A DNA stretch of 56,808 nucleotides from the NCBI GenBank assembly GCA_001970955.1, contig MPUH01000404.1, forward strand, positions 1-56,808, in the 5' to 3' direction. This document shows, piece by piece, positions 39,153 to 48,776 of this stretch. The notes under the pieces are model-generated. The model did not search any database. It was not told where the DNA came from and saw only the letters and a program-made list of their open reading frames with translations. Source of the DNA: Stentor coeruleus. Its lineage: Eukaryota; Ciliophora; Heterotrichea; Heterotrichida; Stentoridae. Within the stretch, counting starts at the first letter, position 1, and every line of letters begins with the position of its first letter. A program made the translations under genes and the position numbers.

Positions 39153-42100
39153 TTATTCTGTATCTATAGCCCAAGAATTCATATTCCGCTCTTTAATTTT
39201 TACAAGCCTCTCCCTTTCCTCAATCTGCTCCCTAAACAAAAACACCTCCTCTTCTTTCTTAGTAATCATAACATTTTTCTCTTCAAGTTTCTTATTCAAA
39301 CCTGCAATTTTCATCTTTTCATTCATCAATGCTTGTTTTTCCTTTAAAACCTCACCTTTTTCTTTTTCCAATTCTTGAGTTAATTTCTTAACATATTCCG
39401 CATCTTTTTTAATATCATACCTTTCTTTATTTAACCTTTCACTATTTTCCTTTATTTCCTTCTCTTTAACTCTTAATTTACTAAGCTGTTGCTCTAACTC
39501 ATTCCTTAACCCTTCAATTTCTAATGAAATTTTATCTTTAGCACCTTCATTTTGTAAATCTTCAGAGTCACTTATATCACTTGATTCATTAGGATCCTCT
39601 TTATGTAATTGTGTATGCAAATTTTCACTTAAAGTTCTATACATTTCAGCTTCACTTTTTGATTTTTGATTACTCGAGTATAACTCATTAAGTTCTTTTT
39701 CTAACATTTTTACGCTTTTCTTAAGAATTTCGTTTTGTGTTGCTAGGTCCATTGAACTTTCATAATTATTTTGTTCTGAATCTGAAGTTTTTTCTACCAT
39801 ATTATGATATTTCTGAGATTTTATTGAGGATTCTAATTGGATTACTAACTGCAAATTTTCTTTTTCCCTTTTTTCTTGAAGTTGTAAAGATTTATCGAGT
39901 TCTTGTTGATATTTAAAGCTTTCCCTTGCTATGTATTTTTCAAGTTCATTAACTTTTAGTTTTAAAACAGAATTTTGGTTTTTGTAAGTGGCTAAGACTT
40001 GTGTTAGGTTTAAGATTTCATTGTTTTGTTCATTTGGTGTATCAGATTTGTATGATTCAATAAGGAGAATTGCCATTTCTAAGTCCCCTTTTGTCCGTAT
40101 AAGTTCTGAATTTGTTGAGAATAGATCTGCTTGACAAGTCATGAGTTCATTTCTTGCTGCGTATAGTTGATTACAAGTTTCATTGAGTTGTGTTTCTAGT
40201 GTTTGTGTTTTTTCTAATGATAATTGTTCTGTTGAATCTATATTATTGACCAATGGGGATATTGTTATAGTAAATTCAGCTGTTGCTTGGCTTAACTGGG
40301 ATTTTGTATATTCTAATTCAGAACGCAAACAATCGATTTCTGACTTTAAAGTGATTTCTGATAGTTTCAAAGCGAGAATTGATTCTTGAAATGAAGGATT
40401 TTCCATAAAGATCTGATCTTGTGAATAGCGTTTTTGATGCATTTCAGTTGTTGATCTAGATGTAGTTGGGTCGAAAAAACCTGAATGGCATGTTTGAAGA
40501 AAATTATCATCAGAATATGATAAAAGTTTGACTTTAGTCNATAGCGTTTTTGATGCATTTCAGTTGTTGATCTAGATGTAGTTGGGTCGAAAAAACCTGA
40601 ATGGTATGTTTGAAGAAAATTATCATCAGAATATGATAAAAGTTTGACTTTAGTAAAGGGTTCGATTTCAATATCAAGACATGTATCTGTTTGGATTGAT
40701 AAAAAAGGTTTTATAGGTTTTGAAAACATTTCACAGGGCTTTTCGTTTTTCAAATCATCGATTTTCGATTCTAAATCTTGAATATTTTTTGCATAGTTTT
40801 CTTTTATAATACTCAGATTGTCGCCTATTTTTTTGTATTCATCGCATTTTTGCTCATAAAGTTTTTTCAAATTTTGATACTCAAGCTGTATTTTCGAAAT
40901 CTCTCTTTCGCTATTGACAAGTTTAATATTTTTCTCCTATTTTTATATTTTCACATAAAAAAACTAAAATATTATAAAANCGAAATCTCTCTTTCGCTAT
41001 TGACAAGTTTAATATTTTTCTCCTCATACATTGCAGAAAGAAGTAAAAACTCTTTATTTGTCCCTTTTAATATTGAGATTTCCTTTTTCAGATGTTCATT
41101 TTCTTCTAGCAACTCTGTATTTATTTGTTTTACCTGAATATTTTCCTTTAAAATACCATCATTTTCTTTTATTATATTCCCTAACTCTACCACATGTTGA
41201 CTTAATTTGTTTTTTTCTATATCTTCATTCCCTTTATCATCAATTCCCTGTTTTTTAACAATTTTTACCTCTTTGTTGATTTTATTTTTTTCTATCCCTA
41301 AAGTTTTGACTTCTTGTTTAGCTTCATTGAGTTCTTGTTTTAAAGTTTGAATTTTCGTTTTATTTGATAAAAGCTCAGATTGTAACATATTAAGTTCAAC
41401 TTTTAAAGAATTTTTATCTGAGAGTTCTGCTGATAATTTATATTGGGCCAAATTAAGCTCTGTACTTTTATATTCATTATCATTTTTTAACATACTTATT
41501 GTATTTTGAGAATTTTCAAGTTCTTTTTGTTTATTATCAATGAGTTTTTTTAAACTGGATATTTCGGATAAAGCTGAATTTAACTGGGTTTTTATTGTAG
41601 TTATTGAAGAATCCTGGGGTGGTGGGCTTTTATTTCTTGAATCGCTAAGAGCATTTCTAGTTGAAGAAAGCTCGATTTTAGCTTGTTTTAATTGGGAAGC
41701 TGTAGCTTTGTAAGTGTTTTGTAGGGTATTTAAATCTCTAAGCACTGCATTGAGCTCTTTTTCTTTTATTTCTAAAAGCCTTTTGCTTCTATTAAACTCG
41801 ATTTTATAAACTTCTAATTCATCTTCGATGTCTTCATATCTCATAAGGCTTTCTGTATAGTTTTCTAATTGCCTTTTTAATTGCATATTTTCTATTCTTT
41901 TGCTTTCTAGTTCATTTATAAGATATTGAAAATTAGTTAATTTGTCTTTTTCATATACACGTGGGGTATTTTTTTTTGATCTTTTAAGTTCTTTCTTATT
42001 TATAGAATCATTAATATCATATGCAACAAATGATTTACTAAATGTGCAGTCCCCAGGATTACTTTGACTTATACTGTTTATAGGTCGATTTCCAAAATCA

Positions 42101-43050
42101 GCTGACTTCCTATATCTTTTTTCTGAATTCAAAGCCATATATTGGGCTCTTGATGAGCTTTTCGGTAGGTTTTCTACAACATCAGGTGTATTAACTCGAT
42201 AATTATGCTTTTTTGAATAATAAAACTCTTGAGGCATAGGTTTTTGAGCTTCTGCCAAATGAACTTTTTCAAGATTTAATGAGTTTTTTGGGAATTTAAA
42301 AGATTTGTCAGTAATTTCAGGTTTTTGGAAATTTCTCTTATGTTCTCTATCAAAATATCCTTGAATTTTATATATACTTTTAGTTTCTTGATCTTTTTCT
42401 TGTATTTTTTGTGCTGATTTTTCATCAGAGTTTTGTGTTTTAAAATGCTTACTTGGACTCTCTTCATTATAATCATTAGTCATGTCATTACTGTCTGAAA
42501 GAAGCTTTTGGAATTGATTTTCATCGGCAACTAAAGCGTTTTCTTCTTGAAAACTTGTCAGTTCATCAGGAAATTCTATGATTTCTCGTGCTTTGCTGTA
42601 TTTTGCAATTGATTTTTCAAGGTCGTGCTTTTTTTGTTCAAGGGCTTCTATTTCGTAAAAAGTTTGAGACTTTTGTCGAGCCAAACTTTCTTTTTCTAAG
42701 TGGATCTTTTCTTTTTCAACTTCAGCTTTGGATAATAGATTTAAAAGTTTTTTTTTCTCTTCTGCAAGTAGCTGCCTTTCTCGAAATATGCTTTTGTATT
42801 CATCGTTAGATCGGGTATCTTGAATCATCATAACCTTTTCATAAAGCTTTATATGCTTTTCGGTTAATTCTAATTTTCCTTCAGCAGCATTTAGTTTACT
42901 TTTTAACTGCTCAATACTTTCTTGTTGCCTTTCATCTTCAGGAAACATTGGGGATTCAAATGGTCTGATAGGACTATAAGTTTTTTTTGATAATGAACTA
43001 TTGCTTCTCGACTGTATAATTGAATTTGGACTAGAACTATTTTTATGCAT
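39153..43050 (-). CDS. Large coiled-coil protein, 1,231 aa after removing two assembly duplications
   Basis: The raw sequence breaks the gene in three at N40980 and N40540. Removing the duplicated 86 nt (40895-40980) and 116 nt (40425-40540) gives one frame of 1,232 codons from ATG 43050 to TAA 39153. The first 35 residues are Ser-rich and include YSPIRPFESPMFP. Coiled coil then runs through nearly the whole protein, interrupted by a less ordered segment at about 170-350 containing ISQSNPGDCTFSKSF and a short one near 800 (LLSYSDDNFLQTYHSGFFDP). No motor head, kinase or known end domain. Likely a cytoskeletal or basal-body scaffold; no orthologue recognised. It could resemble CCDC or centrosomal proteins only in form. 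Confidence 0.82.
40425..40654. repeat. 114-bp direct duplication around N40540, one SNP
   Basis: Copies 40425-40538 and 40541-40654 (aatggc versus aatggt). Lies in coding sequence and shifts the frame. Confidence 0.92.
40895..41024. repeat. 44-bp direct duplication around N40980
   Basis: Copies 40895-40938 and 40981-41024. The 41 bp between copy one and the N (40939-40979) match nothing in the gene and contain stops. Confidence 0.88.
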
Positions 43051-43747
43051 TAATTTATTATATAAGTGGGATTTTAGAAATTAAACACTTGATATGAAAA
43101 CTGGTTTTTTCTTAAATAAATGCAAAGTATTATATTATGATTAGATTTAATGCTTTCAGAAATATGCATTCGTTAAATTTATTTCATTATTTTTCAACAT
43201 GGAATAATGTTATCATTTATAGCATAATTAATCTTTAATACAATAATCTAATTTTTGATTGTTACTTAATATAAATACCATACTTTAAGTTGAGAAATAA
43301 ATATATACTAAGTACTCAAAAAAATTATTCGAAAGCTTGGAGATAATGCTTGATATTAAACCTGAGATTGTGAAATCCAAAAGACTTGATGCTAAATTTC
43401 CCTTTTTAAGGAATTACAAAAGGAACAACATATAAAAAACATAGTATATTACCCTGTATATTTTAAGAATACATTTTTTGAGCCTAATCAATACACATTT
43501 TCTGATTCGCAACTTCAATTATATTTCATCTATTTCTACAATAACAGTTATGGATTTTCAAAGAAAATCATATTTTAAAGTTTTATTGACTTTGATAAAT
43601 ATTCTAAACATTATCAAAAATTAAAATCTCACAAAATCACCGTTCAAACACAAACTCAAAAGTCAAAACAAAAAATTATTTGATTTCAATAATCAGTTTA
43701 ATTCATTTACACTAAACAAATAATTCTAAGTAAAAATTAAGGGTCTT
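43051..43747. other. Intergenic spacer
   Basis: 697 bp between minus-strand genes. G-biased at the left, C-biased at the right on the plus strand. No gene seen. Confidence 0.6.
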
Positions 43748-44143
43748 TTAATTATTTAGATTCTCAATAAGTTCAACAATAGTAGTATCTAGTTTTTTTT
43801 TATCAATGTTAAGGTTATTTTCTAACACTATTTCTGATGAGGTTATTGGAGAAAAATCCCAGAAATAAAGACTTGCTATTGATACAGTGGATAATTTTTT
43901 ACCTTGGTTTTTATTATTTTGTCTATCTGTGGTTTTATAAATTGTAGGTATCTGAGGTTTGTTTATAGTCACGAACTTTCTGAGAATTGTTCGTGCTGTG
44001 TTTATTTTTTGCGATGACACTATATCTGAATATAATCTTTTATGTGATCTCTCTATTAGCCTTCCAGTAGGTCTTAAAGTGTCAATTTCTAAGGTGTTAG
44101 TATTACTTCTTAACTTCCTTACTGAAGATATATGAGATGACAT
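43748..44143 (-). CDS. Hypothetical protein, 131 aa
   Basis: ATG at 44143, TAA stop. Basic N-terminal half (SSVRKLRSNTNTLEIDTLRP, ERSHKRLYSDIVSSQKIN), then a segment with SIASLYFWDFSPITSSE and a short helix at the end (TTIVELIENLNN). No family recognised. Its start lies 12 nt after the stop codon of the upstream gene on the same strand, a spacing also seen at 6104-6113. No 15-17-nt intron can fuse the two, so they appear to be separate proteins. Confidence 0.65.
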   Translation of the reverse strand: MSSHISSVRKLRSNTNTLEIDTLRPTGRLIERSHKRLYSDIVSSQKINTARTILRKFVTINKPQIPTIYKTTDRQNNKNQGKKLSTVSIASLYFWDFSPITSSEIVLENNLNIDKKKLDTTIVELIENLNN

Positions 44144-44155
44144 TTTATTAATTAC

Positions 44156-44701
44156 CTAAAAAATATCACAGGCGCTTTCAGTCTGTGAGAAATGTAATGA
44201 TTTTTCCATTAAGACACTTTTGAGCTTGTTGTTCTCATTGGTTATGAATTTCTTTTCGGTCTTGATTTCCTTAGATCTATTTTTTGCCTCTTTAAGCTTT
44301 TCTTTTAGCAAAAAAAGGTCATGTCTTGATACTGAATTTTTTTTTGGTATTGGGCGAATGCAATTTTCTTGATTTTTAGATGTGGATAGTGTATTCTCGA
44401 TTTTACTGATAAAGTTTTTAATTTCATCAGCTTCCTTTTGTAGTAAAAACAACTCAAGATTGATGATTGCGTTGTGGTGAGCTTCCATTCGCTTACAGAC
44501 TGCTTTGCAAATTTTGTTTGTAGATTTGATTATCTTTTCAGTGCTATCATCGATACCGAAACTATCTATTGAGTCAATATCAAAAAATTGACTTTCATCT
44601 TGTGAAGAAATAATCTCACTTGTTTCTGCTATTGTGGAAAATGCTTCAGATGGTATCGAAAAGCTTGTGTCTATTGAAAGATTTTTTTTGGAAGAGTTCA
44701 T
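44156..44701 (-). CDS. Coiled-coil hypothetical protein, 181 aa
   Basis: ATG at 44701, TAG stop. The N-terminal 55 residues are Ser/Asp-rich and acidic (SQDESQFFDIDSIDSFGIDD). Residues about 55-175 are helical and probably coiled coil (KRMEAHHNAIINLELFLLQK, FLLKEKLKEAKNRSKEIKTE). No family recognised. It is the middle gene of a three-gene minus-strand tandem (46080 to 43748) with gaps of 110 and 12 bp. Confidence 0.72.
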   Translation of the reverse strand: MNSSKKNLSIDTSFSIPSEAFSTIAETSEIISSQDESQFFDIDSIDSFGIDDSTEKIIKSTNKICKAVCKRMEAHHNAIINLELFLLQKEADEIKNFISKIENTLSTSKNQENCIRPIPKKNSVSRHDLFLLKEKLKEAKNRSKEIKTEKKFITNENNKLKSVLMEKSLHFSQTESACDIF

Positions 44702-44811
44702 AGTTTATGGGGGATATAACATATTTTCTATATTATAGTATAGAATAACTAAAATGTTAAGATAATTCTAAAGCTTTTATCCAAAAACTTAACTTTTTTT
44801 AAAGCCTTTTA

Positions 44812-46080
44812 TTAGCTAAACTGTACTTTAAATTCATAAAAATCTAAAAACTCTCCATTATTTTTCAGTAAAAGGTACAAAGCTTTATTATCAGGGTTTA
44901 GAGAAAACAGTGAAAATTTTATAACACTCTTACTTCCAGACGGGACTAGTAATTCATTATTAGTAACTTTTAAAACATTAGGATCCGATGTAACAACATA
45001 TATATTCATGTCTTCATCATTCTGATTATTAACTGGAAATTTTTTAAAATTCTCAACCCCTGCCTTTAATCTAATTTCATATGTCCTCGTAACATTATAT
45101 CTAGAAAAATTCTCTCTCACAACCTTTTCTTCATCTTCATGTTTTTCACTTTTATCCTTTTCAATCTTATCATCTTCATGCTTTTCACTTTTATCCTTTT
45201 CAATCTTATCATCTTCCTGATCTTTAATTCCATCATCCAATTTATTTTCTTCAGCATCATCCAAATTGATTTTAGGATTTATATCACCTGAATTAGCCTC
45301 TTTTAAAGAAGATTTATTATCACTTTCTTCATCTTCCTTATTAGAATTATCATGTTTTATATAAGATTCCCCATTAGTCAAACCATCAGAGTCATTACTA
45401 TAATATTTTTTTTGTTCTGATTGTGTTGGTGTTATAATTTTTTCATTAACTGTTTTTATTACTAAATCTGAAGAATTTTGTTTTCTAATAAATTTTTCCT
45501 CTTCTTCTTTTATTTCATCAGCTAAATGATTAGGTTTAGTTTTAAATTCTTTCTGCTTAAAAATCTGTGAATATGTTTTGATAAGATGATTTCTTTTAGC
45601 AAGTTTTTCATTTCTTAACACTGTTAAATTTCTAACAGATCTTGATCTAAGTTGGCTTGAATCTTTAGTTTTTTTAATTTCTGTAGGAACTTTTTTTATC
45701 TGCTTGTTAGATATTTCAACTCCATCAAGAATATTTCTTAGTTTTTCTGCTGCAGCTATTGGATTAGGCCATTTGCGTTCTTTTAGTTTGGAGTATATAA
45801 TTTTACCTCGGAAGTAGATTTCAAATGTGGCAATACGAGGAAAACCGTTTCCGTATGCTAGAAAGCTTTTTGGATTTGAGTTGAAGATGTCTGATATTGT
45901 TTTGTCTTTGATGTTTTCATTAACTTTGAGTTCAGGACATTTGGATTGTATTGCGAGCTTTACTTTTTCACAGTAAAAAATATATTTTGCTTCATCGTGC
46001 TTTACATACCAAGCATGACTTTTACAGTTTGTGCTGAATAAAATATACCAGTATTCTATTGTCACGACTTCAGTATCCAT
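44812..46080 (-). CDS. Possible Rdx-type thioredoxin-like domain fused to an NPHP4-like beta domain, 422 aa
   Basis: ATG at 46080, TAA stop. Residues 1-125 resemble the SelW/SelH (Rdx) fold: TIEYWYILF strand, a helix ending KVKLAIQSKCPELKVN, then ATFEIYFRGKIIYSKLKERK and a helix AAAEKLRNIL. The usual CxxC/U near the start is absent (only NCKSHAW). Residues about 130-325 are charged and disordered, with a 13-residue acidic-basic unit repeated twice in tandem. The last 95 residues (NVTRTYEIRLKAGVENFKKF, VVTSDPNVLKVTNNELLVPS, ...YEFKVQF) resemble the Ig/MSP-like repeats of nephrocystin-4, a ciliary transition-zone protein. Both assignments come from pattern memory and need structural confirmation. 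Confidence 0.5.
   Translation of the reverse strand: MDTEVVTIEYWYILFSTNCKSHAWYVKHDEAKYIFYCEKVKLAIQSKCPELKVNENIKDKTISDIFNSNPKSFLAYGNGFPRIATFEIYFRGKIIYSKLKERKWPNPIAAAEKLRNILDGVEISNKQIKKVPTEIKKTKDSSQLRSRSVRNLTVLRNEKLAKRNHLIKTYSQIFKQKEFKTKPNHLADEIKEEEEKFIRKQNSSDLVIKTVNEKIITPTQSEQKKYYSNDSDGLTNGESYIKHDNSNKEDEESDNKSSLKEANSGDINPKINLDDAEENKLDDGIKDQEDDKIEKDKSEKHEDDKIEKDKSEKHEDEEKVVRENFSRYNVTRTYEIRLKAGVENFKKFPVNNQNDEDMNIYVVTSDPNVLKVTNNELLVPSGSKSVIKFSLFSLNPDNKALYLLLKNNGEFLDFYEFKVQFS
45132..45209 (-). repeat. 39-bp tandem repeat, two units, in coding sequence
   Basis: Units 45132-45170 and 45171-45209 differ at one base and encode two copies of a 13-residue unit containing KIEKDKSEKHE. Confidence 0.88.
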
Positions 46081-47548
46081 GATTTTATATTATATTTTCA
46101 TAGCGGTTGTGTAAAGGATTTTTTTCTGCTAGAAAATGAAAATTTTATTTGTGTGGATATTTAAGTTTTTTAAACAGAATAAGATAAGATATTGAAAATG
46201 AATATTTTTAGGAAATATAGATAAGATTTATTTGATTATGTGATTTAGTTGTTGTAGTAAGTCTATGTGTGCTGGGATGGTTTCTACGGAGAATATTGAG
46301 AATTAGTAAAGTTATTTTATTTAAAATTTTCTGAGTTGTAGGATTTATGTTGTTGAAATTTACCAAATACTAAGAAATATATTTTGATATAAATAATGTA
46401 AGGCGAAAATTATTCAAAGATAATAGAAATGAAAAAAAATAATAAAAACTGGAAGATTAGCGGGATAAGAAAAATAATTAGAAAATTTTTAAAAGAAGAA
46501 ACTTGAAAGGGTTATAGGAGTAACAAGAAAGCAAGCAAGGTGAAAAGAGAAGCACAAGGGAATATCAAAGAAAAATAGTTTTTGATAATAAAATATAAGC
46601 GGGTCTAAAGAGATATATTTTTTTTTTGATTATTATAAATTATGTCAATATAAGCTATTTTCATTTCTTAATTAATATTTAGATATATTTTTTCAGAAAA
46701 GCATCATAATAGTTCTCTTTACATCAACTAATTATACATTTCAACCAAGAATACTTTTTATATCATATAATCATAATCTTATCAATCATCTATTAGTCTC
46801 GCTTAAATCTTCAAGTTGATTTTTACTAGATTCATTTTTTTTTCATTCTTCATGTAATATTTTTACTTAAAATAATTACACCAAAGTTATCTATAAAATA
46901 GTTGATTTATAATTTACTCAATCTAATAATCTTACTATCAATATTAGCACTCAATAACTTTAAACCAAAAAATATAAATTCAAATCAAATACATATATTT
47001 TGCTTTGTAAAAATCTTAGCTATGTTTTTTCAAATATCCAGAAATTTATTTATCTAATTTGAGCTGCACCTCATAAAATTTTTCTCTTTTAACCAATATT
47101 TTCTTTATTATCTTTAGCAAAATTAAGTATCCTCTAATACTTCACATATGAACTCAAAAATAAATAATAAATCCAAGATAATTTCAAATATTTTTCTTTT
47201 TCAAACAAATTATGATTTTCATTTTACCCAATAGTTCATACTCTTAACAAAATATCCCAAGCTGGATTATATGATAACTAAAGTTTGCAGTTGTAAAATT
47301 TGTTATTTGCAATTTTAGTGTATACAATTTTCATATTTTCAAATCCACAGTTCATAATTTTTACAATCTAATTTTGATATTCTCAATTGATACAGTGTAA
47401 TTTTTATAACATAAAAAAAAATCCAAATTTCAGTAGGCCACAACTTTGAATATCTCCAAAAAACACAGCTTGACCTCTGCTATATCTAAAAAGGGTCAAT
47501 GAAATTTAAATTTTTCATGGCTAAAATTAATGGCTTTAATAATAAAAA
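46081..47548. promoter_or_regulatory. Divergent 1.47-kb intergenic region upstream of centrin
   Basis: A purine-rich plus-strand stretch at about 46380-46610 contrasts with C-rich sequence from 46700 to the centrin start. No gene seen. Confidence 0.5.
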
Positions 47549-48094
47549 ATGAGTCAACTTAGAGGTGGTCCTTCCAAGCCTTTAGCCGCAAAGGAGATGC
47601 CTAAAATGAGAAGACCTTTCAATGCCCTTGACTACGTCAAACCAGGGCTTACCGAAGATGACATTGAAGAAATAAAGGAAGCTTTTGACCTATTTGACAG
47701 CGATGGTTCAGGTACTGTAGAACCAAGAGAACTAAAATCCGCAATGGTTAGCTTGGGCTTTGAAGCTAAAAATGCAACACTGTTCCATGTGGTCTCTGAA
47801 CTTGATAAAGATGGCTCAGGAGCTATTGACTTTGAAGAGTTTTTAGGCATGATGAGTAGTCAAATGACTGACCATGACTCAAGAGAAGATATTCGCGCTA
47901 TCTTTACTTTGTTTGATATTGACAAAACTGGATATATCAACATAAAGAATCTTAAGAAAATTGCCAGAGACCTTGGAGAAACATGTGATGATGAAGAACT
48001 CCTTGATCTCATTAGAAAAGGTGATTCAGACAATGATGGGCAAGTTAGTTTTGAAGACTTCTATAATATCATGACTAAGAAGTTCTCAAATTAA
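47549..48094 (+). CDS. Centrin, 181 aa
   Basis: Centrins are Ca2+-binding EF-hand proteins of basal bodies and, in heterotrichs and other ciliates, of contractile filament systems. Four EF-hands follow a basic N-terminal extension of about 33 residues. Loops: 50-61 ([12 protein letters not shown]), 86-97 ([12 protein letters not shown]), 123-134 ([12 protein letters not shown]) and 159-170 ([12 protein letters not shown]). Loops 1 and 2 are canonical; loop 3 has Asn at position 12 instead of Glu and probably binds Ca2+ poorly; loop 4 has Asp there. The sequence is otherwise close to classical centrins ([26 protein letters not shown]). ATG at 47549, TAA stop. Codons are richer in GC than those of neighbouring coiled-coil genes, suggesting high expression. 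Confidence 0.95.
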   Translation: MSQLRGGPSKPLAAKEMPKMRRPFNALDYVKPGLTEDDIEEIKEAFDLFDSDGSGTVEPRELKSAMVSLGFEAKNATLFHVVSELDKDGSGAIDFEEFLGMMSSQMTDHDSREDIRAIFTLFDIDKTGYINIKNLKKIARDLGETCDDEELLDLIRKGDSDNDGQVSFEDFYNIMTKKFSN

Positions 48095-48160
48095 ACTAGG
48101 TAAACACGATGTTTAAGTCATATGAATTTGATAAGGTTTAAAGGAAATATTATGATTGTA

Positions 48161-48255
48161 ATGATTTAGGAGATTAAGTGAATGAGGGAAAAGAGTTAAT
48201 GGGTTGANATGATTTAGGAGATTAAGTAAATGAGGGAAAAGAGTTGATGGGTTGA
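48161..48255. repeat. 47-bp direct duplication around N48208, two SNPs
   Basis: Copies 48161-48207 and 48209-48255. Confidence 0.88.
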
Positions 48256-48414
48256 TTAAGAATATTGATTGTTTGAAGGGGAAAATTTGAAAAATATATG
48301 ATTAGTTTTTATAACTTTTGNGAATGAGGGAAAAGAGTTAATGGGTTGAGTAAGAATATTGATTGTTTGAAGGGGAAAATTTGAAAAATATATGATTAGT
48401 TTTTATAACTTTTG
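48229..48414. repeat. 92-bp direct duplication around N48321, two SNPs
   Basis: Copies 48229-48320 and 48323-48414; overlaps the preceding duplication, so one locus appears three times. Confidence 0.88.
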
Positions 48415-48776
48415 ATTATTAAGGAAATTAGATATATTTATAACTTTGGAAGAATGTAGGTGAATATAGTTGTTTTACTTTAAGTATTGTTGTAATGGTT
48501 TTTGAGTTGGCTTTTTCATTGTGTTTGTTTTGTTGATATCAAAGCACATTTTTTTACAATAAATTTTTTAGATGAATTAGGGTTTTAATAAAGACTTACG
48601 AAGATTATTATATGAAATTATCTTATTAACCTGATATAATTTATTATAAAAAATGCAAATACAAGTTTTTTAGTAATATCTAATTTTACATCACAAAACT
48701 CAATTATTTTCTAAAATCATAAACTAAAAACTATGCAATTTCCCCATGTATATTAACTATTAACCTCAAATACTTA

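Larger units (their letters stand above)
48095..48776. other. Spacer between convergent genes with two N junctions
   Basis: 682 bp; G-rich on the plus strand after centrin, then C-rich towards the 3' end of the coiled-coil gene. Much of it is duplicated around N48208 and N48321. Confidence 0.6.

Noticed and set aside
44146..44165. A 14-nt intron joining the 44156 and 43748 genes
   Set aside because: The only GT-AG segment leaves an in-frame TAA directly after the junction.
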